A stretch of DNA of 64,000 nt. Source: Hydractinia symbiolongicarpus (taxonomy: Eukaryota; Cnidaria; Hydrozoa; Anthoathecata; Hydractiniidae). The notes under the pieces are model-generated. The model saw nothing but the letters and a program-made list of their open reading frames with translations. It was not told the DNA's origin and did not search any database. This document shows, in pieces, positions 11,857 through 22,700 of this stretch. The DNA lies in assembly GCF_029227915.1 (NCBI RefSeq), contig NC_079879.1:2978001-3042000 (forward strand), in the 5' to 3' direction. Numbering within the stretch: the first letter of the stretch is position 1; each line of letters starts with the position of its first letter. The position numbers and the translations under genes are program-made.

Positions 11857-12411
11857 CTAGTCAAGAGGAATATGACTTGGCGGTATAAGAACTGCTCCAG
11901 TTACTCTATCTTCTTCAATTAAGAAATTATACGTCGAGCATGCATGTGGTGTACTTAAAACCTCTAAGGCAATATTGTGTTTTTTCAGGTACTGATGGAC
12001 CTCTTGCGTCAACATTGCCATCTTTTCCCCAGTTCCTATCACTAGTATTTCAATTTTAGGATTGACTACTGTAAACAACTGAAGACTCTCAACAGTAATG
12101 TCAGCAGGTGATAAAACTTTCCAAGATAAACAAACGTCTTGCAATAATGCTACTGATCCATATAATTTGTTCCCTTGTATCGTAAATCCTCTTGTGCTAT
12201 ACCTTGATACATACAAAGGGATGCCTCGCATTGATTGTTTCTTGGGATCAAATTTTTGAATGTTCATTGTAGTTGGCTCGATTATATATGCACTTGCATC
12301 AGTTTTTTTCCATCTTCTTATTATAGGTGATATGCATTTGTTACATTGTCTTGAGATATTTTGTCCAAGTATGTACGTCATGTGTGTTGTCATTTTAAAA
12401 CTAGAATTCAA
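11857..12411 (-). CDS. NDUFAF3: Mitochondrial complex I assembly factor 3
   Basis: Intronless frame of 184 aa, the same length as human NDUFAF3. It belongs to the DUF498/MTH938 family. With NDUFAF4 this protein helps build the early Q-module of respiratory complex I at the mitochondrial inner membrane. Seen motifs are RYSTRGFTIQGNKLYGSV (family F.x.GF.I.G..Y.GS), IEILVIGTGEK, and LSTPHACSTYNFLIEEDRV (T..AC.TYN.L..E.R.V), ending in LIPPSHIPLD. The basic N-terminal ~35 residues fit mitochondrial targeting. Met7 or Met11 are alternative starts. It lies upstream of HEXD on the same strand with about 550 bp between it and the possible anchor exon. The absence of introns, unlike its neighbours, could mean a retrocopy, but the frame is intact. 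Confidence 0.9.
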   Translation of the reverse strand: MNSSFKMTTHMTYILGQNISRQCNKCISPIIRRWKKTDASAYIIEPTTMNIQKFDPKKQSMRGIPLYVSRYSTRGFTIQGNKLYGSVALLQDVCLSWKVLSPADITVESLQLFTVVNPKIEILVIGTGEKMAMLTQEVHQYLKKHNIALEVLSTPHACSTYNFLIEEDRVTGAVLIPPSHIPLD

Positions 12412-13618
12412 AACAGAATATGCAACAAAATAGCTTATTTGTATGAATTTTTTGTTGGACTTATTCGCCGTTTAAAGAAAAACTTAAATTCAGTGAGTTT
12501 CATTTGACTATTAGTCAAGGAGACATCTAGTGAAGTTTGTACAAATAAGATACAAATCATGTCTGCATAAAATGCATACTAAAAGACCACCGGCCTGTCA
12601 CTTTTAAAAGAAAATTTTTTTTATGTTTTTAGCTATATTTTATACTTCGAAACTTAGCAATTTTATGCTTTTTTCAAATTTTATGCTATGTTACCAGAGC
12701 AATTTATATTTGATTGGTTCGTTTAAAAAGAAGGAAGGAAAACAGTGGGGGAGGAAAATCAGGTAAGTGAGGGAGGAAAATCAGGTAAGTGTGGAGACTT
12801 TATAATTCCTGGGGCAAAGCCTAAGTAGATTAAGGAAGACTTGGCAAGAGAGTGACACCCAGTTTTCTTGCTTGCCTAATTGTGTGATTGTTTGCTTGTA
12901 AAATAAATAAGACGTACCTGATGCCATGAAATTTGGGTTTAGATCTATTACAGTCAAGATCAGATTGGAAAAAGGTCATTAATATACCCGTTTAATCCAT
13001 GCTATCGTGGAAAACGGACATTAGGCAAAAAATGATGATGATGATCACCAACCCTTTTAAAAAGTGAGGGAGTCATGTTTATTATAGCTTTGTTAACCTC
13101 ACTCTGATATTATGCAGTAGGTATACCAAAATATAACAATTTTTTCATATTACATAATGAAGTGTTATTAGTTTTGAGCAGTACAAAGATCATTTCTATA
13201 GCTAAAAAAATAAGCCCCCATCCTTAGCATTATTGAGATCAGGCCCACAAAAAAGTTGATGTGATGATATGATAAAATTTCTTTTTTTTCTCATTTGAGG
13301 AAAAAAACAATCAAAGTTACATATAGGAGTGTGAATACAATAATGCTACTAACTGTCCTAGCTACTGACTTTCAACGATCTTTTATTTGTTGTTTTGAGA
13401 TAACACAAGGTAGGACAACATTTCACAGGGTGCAACAAAGTGGAAAATTGTCCTACCAAGAGTAGATCAATTTGATATATACAGCAATAATGGGTACACG
13501 CAGTATTTTATTCTACCAATTGATTCTGTGTGTTGCCTTTTGAACTGAATTTGTGTTTTTTATGGGAAGAAACTATCAACGAAGTATAACATGACAAACA
13601 CATAAACAGCATCTTGTA
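12412..13618. other. Non-coding region upstream of NDUFAF3
   Basis: No exon recognised. A short direct duplication of 'gaggaaaatcaggtaagtg' lies at about 12750-12795. The part next to 12411 should hold the NDUFAF3 promoter, but no element could be assigned. Confidence 0.4.
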
Positions 13619-13861
13619 TCAACTTGCTGAGATTTGGTCACCAGGCCTACAGAAGAAGTAGTTATCTCTATCTAGGTCCAAAAATGTTAATAACCTTAAA
13701 TAACTGTATTTATCAGCTTGTTCCTGATTGGTAACTTTGAATTTCGATCCACTGCAATTGTATAAATACATGCTCAACATCATTTTACTTTGCCCAATGA
13801 CGGGAGAAGGATCTCCTGAAACATCGCCTGCTAAACTATTTTGTTTAAGAAATGGTAAACT
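13619..13861 (-). CDS. Hypothetical terminal exon (unknown protein)
   Basis: Open frame of about 80 codons ending in DRDNYFFCRPGDQISAS*. It contains GDVSGDPSPVIGQSK and NQEQADKYSYLRLL. Its composition is less AT-biased than chance ORFs nearby. An AG acceptor (gtgaaaag) lies at its 5' side. A candidate first exon at about 14574-14645 (ATG, reading MCRILCTDLVLGVSPETL and ending at GTAAAA) would join in phase, giving about 104 aa. I do not recognise the protein, and both exons may be spurious. Confidence 0.3.
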   Translation of the reverse strand, partial: SLPFLKQNSLAGDVSGDPSPVIGQSKMMLSMYLYNCSGSKFKVTNQEQADKYSYLRLLTFLDLDRDNYFFCRPGDQISAS

Positions 13862-13869
13862 TTTCACAG

Positions 13870-15640
13870 TAATGTGACTACTGAACAGACAAACTGAAAC
13901 AATATCTTCAATAATAATAATGTTTTACCTATACTATTTCATAACATGCTACATATTGATGAGAATTTCTGAATTACTACCTGGGTATGTTTTAAACCAT
14001 TTCATGAAATACCTTGATGTGTTTTAAAACAAGACCTGAGAGGCTTTAAATATGTTGTGGACACATAAGAATAGACAAAAAACATCCTAAGGAAAGCTGA
14101 ACATTTTTCAAAAGAGTCCTTACATTTCAGCACTTTTTGAAGGATTTGCTTACTAAGAACATGGTTTAACTTGCTTAAAAAGCAACATAAAATGAAGATG
14201 GTACCATAATTTTGAGTTTTTGAGATTACATATTACAAGATTATATATATATATACTATAAAAACACTGAAGGTTTTGACTTCCTAACAACCTTTTTCAG
14301 TTAAAATTAAAAAAGGTATACATCTTCACAATAATTCGGGAAAACTAAAACTCCATCGCAGCCTATTTTGCAATTGGAGAAGGTAAACATCATATTGTTA
14401 AAAGGAGAAAACACATTCTTTCGTGTGTTTTGTTTTTAATGAAAAGTACACATAAGTTGTATCTTATTATTAATAATGTTTCCTGAAAATTAAATTGATA
14501 TGAAAGAAGTTAAAAAACTGGAGTAAACAAGTTTTTGTTGCTAACAAACTCTTATAAAAACGTGTTTTTACCTCCTTTGAGGTAATGGTGTTAGGGTTTC
14601 TGGCGAAACACCCAAAACCAGATCAGTGCACAAAATACGGCACATGTTTGTAACAAAATGATTTCGAAACAGTTCAAACTAAATACAGTGAAACTAAATT
14701 TAAATAATTGATAAATAATTGATAGCAAAAACGGCAAGTGTGTTGAAAATGAGAAAACAAAGCCACATGAATAAAAGTCACCAGCTTGCCAGAATATTGT
14801 GCTGAATGCCCTGATAAAATTTGCTTAACTTGAATTGAGAATTTTAAATATTTGAATTTGAATTTGAAAATAAGTAAAGACACTTGATGTTGATGCAACT
14901 CTCACTATACCTCGGAGTTTGAGAGGAAGACTTTTTCACATGTTGAACTAAAAATATATATATTACAAGAAATGATCGCATTGGGACATGACACAATAAA
15001 CTATACAACAATTAACAATACATTGGAGAGATGGATTACAAACAGACAAAAACAAGTGAGACATTGAACGATAATGAAGACATAGGAGACAATGAACAAA
15101 CATGGTGTAATATTTAACAAACATAAAAAACACATGTTCTTCAAAATTTTACGTTTCAAATAATAACGCAACAGATGGAGTTAACATCAAAAAACACAGA
15201 TTTGAAGATATAAAAAAGAAGGAACTCTGAATAATCCAGTTTGGAATATTTATAAAAGCTTGATCACAAAAGCAGCATCATTACCCCCAGATCATAATAG
15301 CATCTTTGGACCATGGTTGGCTCAAACATTATAACATGACACCCATGATAATCAGACAAGTCCACTAGATAGATGTGCACAGTAATCCAATAGCTTAAGG
15401 TGAACAAAGCTCACTGCTGAAGTTATACAAAAAATTATTGTAAATCACAGAACAGCTTTAACGTGGGGCAAATATGTGTTTTTTATAGCAATGAAATAAA
15501 ATCATATTTGAAACGTGCATTGACAATTCATAAAATTTACCTTTATAAGAAACACTATTTTGCTAAACACCAACCAATCTTGAGATACTGAATTGTCCAG
15601 TCTAAGACTGGTCGACCATCTTGAGACTGGCTAGGGTGTT
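13870..15640. other. Intergenic DNA, no clear gene
   Basis: AT-rich. Apart from the possible first exon near 14574-14645 noted for the hypothetical gene, I see only short random frames. Confidence 0.4.
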
Positions 15641-15648
15641 AAAACATT

Positions 15649-16037
15649 GTGGCGCTGTAGATTAGTGGTTATAGCTCTCTTGGGGTTCAATTTCTCTTGA
15701 CGGCGATTCAACATGGGCGAGTGAATGCTAGCCTCACAAATATCAATGTCTATTATTTCCAGGAGGGGCCATGGCTTAGATGGAGGGTCCTAGAGTATTT
15801 AATGCTCATTTTGAGCTACGCAGACACAATTTAGAGCCCGAGCTCTACTAGACAACTCCCAGCAACATCTAACAGCCCACACAGTGTGCCATCTCGCCAA
15901 TTTCCCCCACATTGCTTGGGTTAACCCGGGGCTATGGTAACATTCACTCGCCCATGTTGAATCGTCGTCAAGAGGAATCGAATCCCCGGTCTCCCACACG
16001 GAGTACAAGAGCTATAACCACTAATCTAGTAGGGCGC
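15649..16037 (-). mobile_element. tRNA-derived SINE with an inverted second head
   Basis: On the minus strand, 16037 to about 15750 reads like a SINE. It has a tRNA-like head with A box (TAGATTAGTGGTTATAGCTC) and B box (GGGGATTCGATTCC), then a body ending near GGACCCTCCATCTAAGCCAT. On the plus strand 15649-15728 is a second copy of the head in opposite orientation, with about 22 bp missing between the boxes. The heads form an inverted repeat of about 80 bp around a 210-bp centre. No functional tRNA cloverleaf is present. Confidence 0.7.
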
Positions 16038-16754
16038 CCATCCTATATCTCTGAATTTAGTGTTGCTTAAATCTTGTAGCTAACTATACTATAGCTACCT
16101 TTACGTTCTTATAATTTCACTTAATTCCAGCATCACACATTGCAATATCTGAAGTGTTTTATCATTGTTCATCTTTAGAATGGGCAGCATGTAGCTATCT
16201 AGTGATATAATAAGGGAAAGAAGACCTTAGCCTGCCCTGTTTACTTGATTTGTCGTTTTTGTGCAAATTTATTTCTGGCACTTACTAAATCAAAATAACA
16301 AGACAAGTACATGTACATAGTAGATTAGTACTTCTCTTCTCTTCGCCCACAATCAGGAGGTAAAGTAGGTCGCCGTACGCCAATGGAGTTTGGCACGGCG
16401 CCCCATTTTAATTGCGAAGATAGTGAGTAAAGTCAAGACTGCTTTATTTTAAAACTTGATACATTGGTATCATCATAAACTACTAACAGACTGTAATTTA
16501 ACGTGCAGTTAAAAAATTATTTTACTTAAGTTAGTCTTTGTAATTCTATTAGTAAGATGCAATAGCTAAAAGTCACACATCTTTAAGAACTGTCAAGTCT
16601 TAAAAGTCCTACTTATTTTTCAAAATTCGTCGTACATATCGAACTGGTTGGCGCCTAATAAACTCTTTTTCTTGGAAGTGTCGAGCGGTTTCTAGCACGC
16701 TTGGAAGTAAACCCTCCTTCCAGTTACTATTTGTCCAGTTATTAAGCTAGAGTA
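16038..16754 (+). other. Upstream region of NUDC
   Basis: Holds the NUDC promoter and 5'UTR by position. No core promoter motif could be assigned with confidence. Confidence 0.35.
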
Positions 16755-19700
16755 ATGGATGAAGAAAAATTTGATGGCATGCTCCTTGCTATGGCTCAGC
16801 AACATCAAGGTGGTGTTAAAGAGGTAGCTAGATGAAATACGAATATTATTTTGTTTTTACATTTCCAGGGGAACTTAAGCTAGAGAGGCCAAAGGAAATT
16901 ATGTCACACTTTCTTATCGCAGACATATTGGAAAACAGATGCAGAAAAATTTCATTATTCACTAAGTTTCCGCCCTGGTTTTTGCAGTCAGATAATTGTC
17001 CCATAGTTCGTTTATTGAACCAGTGCACAACACAAGGTTCCAAAAAGCTCAAATAGGCCACCATCAAAAATATGTTGTGTTCGCGTCCTGAAGACCTGGC
17101 AAAAATGAGTCGAGTGGGCGGTCGGGTGTATTTCTTCCTGGGATTTTTAGATCAGAGGAAGCAAATTCGTTCCCAGGGCTGAAACAGTATAGCGACACTT
17201 GACATCGTTTGTAGATCATTTTTCGCCGCCCTGTAAACTGTCAGTAGCCACAGGAGTGCCCTAAAGGAATTAATTTTCACACAGATTAATTTTTGCAAGT
17301 TTTTGTCAATTTTGATAAATTAGTTTTGGCAGAAAAAATTTTCTTTTTGAAAATATCTGGCGATTTTTTTTCTGTTTTTTTTTTGGACTTACCCACTCTA
17401 GTTTTTATTACCAAAAGTTGGTCGGTGGGAGGACGCGAGCACAACATATTTTTAATGGCAGCCTTAAGTACATAAATATAAAAATAAATAATAAATAAAC
17501 CATCAACCTTGCCCCCAGAGAGTTTTTTAAATAAAGCAATCAATCAAGACAAAAATAGGTGGAAAGTAATATCACCAAAAGCTTTTTTAAAAGCGTATAT
17601 ATAACAAAGAGGAAGTGATTCACACAATCGGTACATTTTTGGCTACATTTTTATGTTGGTTTATTTAAGCTGTTATATCTTATCAGAAACGTACGTTGTC
17701 TGTGACTCGGCTTAACTTTTGTATATAGTCATCCATAGCTTAAAAAATATGATTGACAGCTGTTCTCGCTTTCATGAACATGATTTTAAAATAATAACAG
17801 AAGGGATGTATAATAAACGAGTAAATACCCCACAGGCAAGGACATTTTTGTTGAGCAAACAGACATAAGATGGCAACAAGAGCTTCGATTGATAAGCGAA
17901 ACGAATTTTCTTTTTTAGTTTTGTGAGTAATTATAGTAATATTTTATGCTCTTTTTGCATGTTTACCATTTCTGCTGCCATCTTTTGCCTGTCAAAATGC
18001 GCAGAAATCTGGGAGCTACTCATACCGCATCATAGTGAAATACGTCTATGGCAATGAAAACTAGGTTACCTGAACTCTACAAAAAGAAATGCTATTTTAG
18101 ATCGCGTTTTAAAAGTTTAAGAAAGAAGAACGGCTATAGAAATGTTTTTTTAGATTGCATTTTAAAAGTTTAAAAACGAAAAGCGGCGATAGAAATATTT
18201 TTTGATATCGCATTTTGATTCACGAACGATTAAAATCTATTATTTAGCTAGCTTTATTACAACAAATTAAAACAACAAGTGTTAATTTATTTTTTCCCGT
18301 CAGTTTTTGATTTAATTGATGAACTAATACGGTCTTTGTTGTCTTCCAAAGAAGTTTTCTATCGTGGACGCCATGGTGTAATGTTTAATTTTTGTTCGTG
18401 TAGTCCACGAAAAATTGATCGTGAAGTCCACGACTGTTAAAAAAATACGCATCGTGGGCTATCGTGGTTCGTGCGTAACATGAAATAAAGACGAACACAG
18501 TGTTAACAAACCTTTTCACAGTACTGTATTGGTAAAAAATATTCAGACAACTTTTTCATTTCTGCTTGAATTATTCCTGAAAGGCAAACACCCTTCAAAT
18601 GTCTCTCAACCAAGGACAGGCAGCTCAAACGACGACTCAAAAAAAGAAACTAATACTCCTTTAAAAAGCGGTTTAGAATAGGTGCTCATTTTGTTACTGT
18701 GCAGTGCGTAACTTGATTTAAAATCAAGATAAATGTAATATAAGTTTTTTTTAATGTATTAAAATTAAGGGTATTATCTTTTCATATTACTTAAATCCAT
18801 TCAAAAATCGCCATTGGGTAATGGCTAATTTAAATCCATGACGAAAATGTTTTGATATCGCATTTTGATTCACGAACGATTAAAATCTATTATTTAGCTA
18901 GCTTTATTACAACAAATTAAAACAACAAGTGTTAATTTATTTTTTCCCGTCAGTTTTTGATTTAATTGATGAACTAATACGGTCTTTGTTGTCTTCCAAA
19001 GAAGTTTTCTATCGTGGACGCCATGGTGTAATGTTTAATTTTTGTTCGTGTAGTCCACGAAAAATTGATCGTGAAGTCCAAACAAACACCCTTCAAATGT
19101 CTCTCAACCAAGGACAGGCAGCTCAAACGACGACTCAAAAAAAGAAACTAATACTCCTTTAAAAAGCGGTTTAGAATAGGTGCTCATTTTGTTACTGTGC
19201 AGTGCGTAACTTGATTTAAAATCAAGATAAATGTAATATAAGTTTTTTTTAATGTATTAAAATTAAGGGTATTATCTTTTCATATTACTTAAATCCATTC
19301 AAAAATCGCCATTGGGTAATGGCTAATTTAAATCCATGACGAAAATGTCCTTCTAAGTTAGTGCAGGATTGTCCATGCAAACATTACTGTGTGTGAAATG
19401 TATTCTAATTTTCAGTAGTTGATTCCATTAGTTTTTGTTGTTGTTTTGTTGTTGTTGTTTTTTTTTATATTAAAAATAATTGCCAGTCCCCATATGTAGA
19501 AAGGCTACTTTATCTTAAAAGACCTGAAAAAACTAAAATTACAAAATGTTGCAATAATAATATGGCAAAAAAATTTGTTTTGCAAAAGATTATATAATAG
19601 TCCGTTCCTTGAAAAATCTTTTTGAAATACATTGGAATAACTGGTTTTCAAAATTTTTTGTTCTAGATTCCTTTTTTTACCTGGTAAAAATAAGTATTTA

Positions 19701-22700
19701 TCAACTTTAGTCAACCCCTATTAAGGATAAGCAAAACTACCTTACCCCAAAAAGCCCTGCAATAAACAATTACAACAGTAACTGAAAATGTTATTTGGAC
19801 TTTTTTAGCTGCTGAAAACATTCTTTGGTTTTCTCTCTCGCAAAACAGATTTCTTTCATGGAGCAGCTCCAGGTGTTCCACGTCAGGTAATTAATTTACG
19901 CTTCAAAGTTTATAGACACATTCTTTATTTGTGGCGAATTCTGGTAAACTGAGTACATATCCTAATATGCTTTTTGTTTTTACATTAGACCGTTGTCGAT
20001 GCCATGAAGGAATTTGAAGATAAAGCTGAAACGGTAATTATTTTTAAGTCTATGTCTCTGAGAAGCGTTGCTTCTATGAAAGTTGCACTTAAAAATCATC
20101 TGTTATTTGGGAATGAAATGAATTTAAATTAAACCTTTAAGGGACCGCAATTAACAAGTGTTATTCATACAAAAAGTAATGCATGCTTTCATTTTAAAAT
20201 TTTAAATTAAATTTTTGCAATTATTTATGCACTTCAAAGTGATAAGTCTCCTGAAAAACAATAAGACCTGAGTCGCCTTACACATGATCTGCAAAATCAA
20301 TTCTTGTATAAGTAAAAATAAGCTTACTACCAAATTTTTTCACTTAGACACAGGAGTCCTTTCCCTTCCTTGCATCATAAAACCTTACATCTTTAGAAAA
20401 GAAAAGAGGTACTAAAAGAAAAGGAGGAAAGAGAGCAAAAGTTAAAAGAAACTAGAGAAAAACAGAAACAAAAGGAGGAGGCTGAGTTTGCAAAGATTGG
20501 CCAGAAAAGTGACTCTGCTAAAATCGAGGAAGTAACAGAAGAAGAAGCGCAAAAAATTATCGAGCAAAACAACCAGAAAGAAAATGAAACAAAGCCAACC
20601 GAAGATAAGAAGAAGGTAAATAATAAAGCTTTCTCTTTTTCAATGTGGCATGACCCTGCCTATAGCAGGCAGTCAAAAGGGTAGCGAGACTTACTGGACT
20701 TCATGGTTTTAATTTTTATTTAATAAGAATTTCTAGTACACCTGACATTTATTTTCGCCAAGCGTTCAGTAAAGTGTAAATTGGCTCGTATAAATTCGCT
20801 CCAGGGCCATTTTACGTAATTTTTTTTTTCTTTTTCAAATAAGTAAGTTTAGCGCTCGATTGATTGTGTGTCCACAAAATTCCGTTGTATAAGTTATTAC
20901 GTTGTAAATATACCTTGTGTTGTGACATCGCAAGTACAGCTCAAAGATATTATACACAAAGTACACACTTCATATTAGGTCACCTGTTTCGTTGATGTTC
21001 CTGCATTTATATTCGGCCCAATTTTTTGTTTAAGGACACTGCTCTGCCCAGACCAATGAGAGTGAAGAAGGACTCTTCAACGCTCCTATCAAAATCGAGC
21101 ACACCTGCTAAGCGAAATCGAAAGTCCAAAACACCCACAAAAAACTCAATAATTGAGGAGATTTCTCCAAGTAAAAGAATTGGCCGCCCGAAAGTAGAAA
21201 TAGATGTGTCGCGAGCTAAGCAATTGATATCTCTTGGGTTCACCATGGGTCAGGTATCAAACGCTTTGGGGATATCCAACGGGACACTGCGACGTTTTCG
21301 CAAACTGAATGAGGATTGTAAATTGTTTGATGATATCACAGATCAGGAATTAGATTCTACTGTTGTAGCCATTAAAAAAGAGCACACGCATATTGGCGAG
21401 AAAAGATTGCTCGGTTTACTAAGAGGCCGTGGCTTGCGTGTCCAGCGGCAAAGGTTAAGAAGGTCTATTCATCGAGTTGACCCGTCTGGGCCGATGCAAA
21501 GATGCAACGCTGGGATAGCCAATGTAAATGCTCGAACATCAATGTCCGAAGGTGAACCTAAGCCTAAGCTAAGTCGACCTAAGAAAAGCGAAGCGCCTGG
21601 AATTCAAGTTCCTGCTAACTGTCCATCACCAAACGCCTTGTGGAGAATTGATACGGTTGGTAAGCTCGAACGATGGGGTATTGTCATAACGTTCGCCCTT
21701 GATATGTTCAGTCGACTGATGACGTTCATCATCGCTTCACATTCCGGACACAGTCACGGTAGCAACATTCTGACGGCCTTTAAAAACAGCGTAGACAAAT
21801 ATTCTTGGCCTAATATGATCAGTACAGACGAGAGGGACGAAAAAGCACACGTGTGGAAAGCCATGGTGGAAGAGAAGGGTGATATGTCTGTCGAGATGTC
21901 CACGAAACTCGAACGGGTACAGTGGATTACTATCATTAAAAACGATTTAAACGCACACATCTTCAACCCTGTTATTGAAACATTCACTGAGCTTGAACAA
22001 GAAGGATCGCTGAACATTTCGAACGAAACCGATCTTTTTTGTTTGCATTTTGTTTATTTACCTCGTATCAACAAACTGCTGCAAGACTTTATGACTGGTT
22101 ATAACTCTTGTGCAATCCCTAAAGGTAGTGGTGCCACTCCTTCTCAGATATTTTATGCTCACAATGATAATACGGAAGCTGGAAGCAAAGACATTTTGCC
22201 GAATCTAACAAATACGACGGCTGTTGATATTGACCTGCAATGTGACTGTCCAATGCCAGTTGAAAAGCTGAAGGAGCTTTATGATCATGTTAACCCATTA
22301 GAACCTTCATCACAGAATGGGAAGGAGCTATACTACCGAACTGGTACCTTTGTAACGCAGTACCTGAAAGCTCTAATAGAAGTCGAACAAAAAGAACTAG
22401 ATTCCAGCTCACTCAAAGAAACTGGTACTGCAAGCGATGAAATATCCTTTATTATTTCTTCTGCTGCGAGCGAAAGTAATATGAACGGCGAAATTGTTGA
22501 CAATGTCGGTTTAATTAGCGAAGTCAACAGTCACGACGAGATGCGTCATGAACAACAAGGCGTAGCGGCAACACCTTACGAAATCACTGATGACCAGGCA
22601 GTTGTTGTAGCGTCATATAACGAGGCTGGGCCAATCGAAAACGAGGTTAATATAATTGCTAGTTATAATACTACACAAGAGAATTCACCAACAGATAGTA

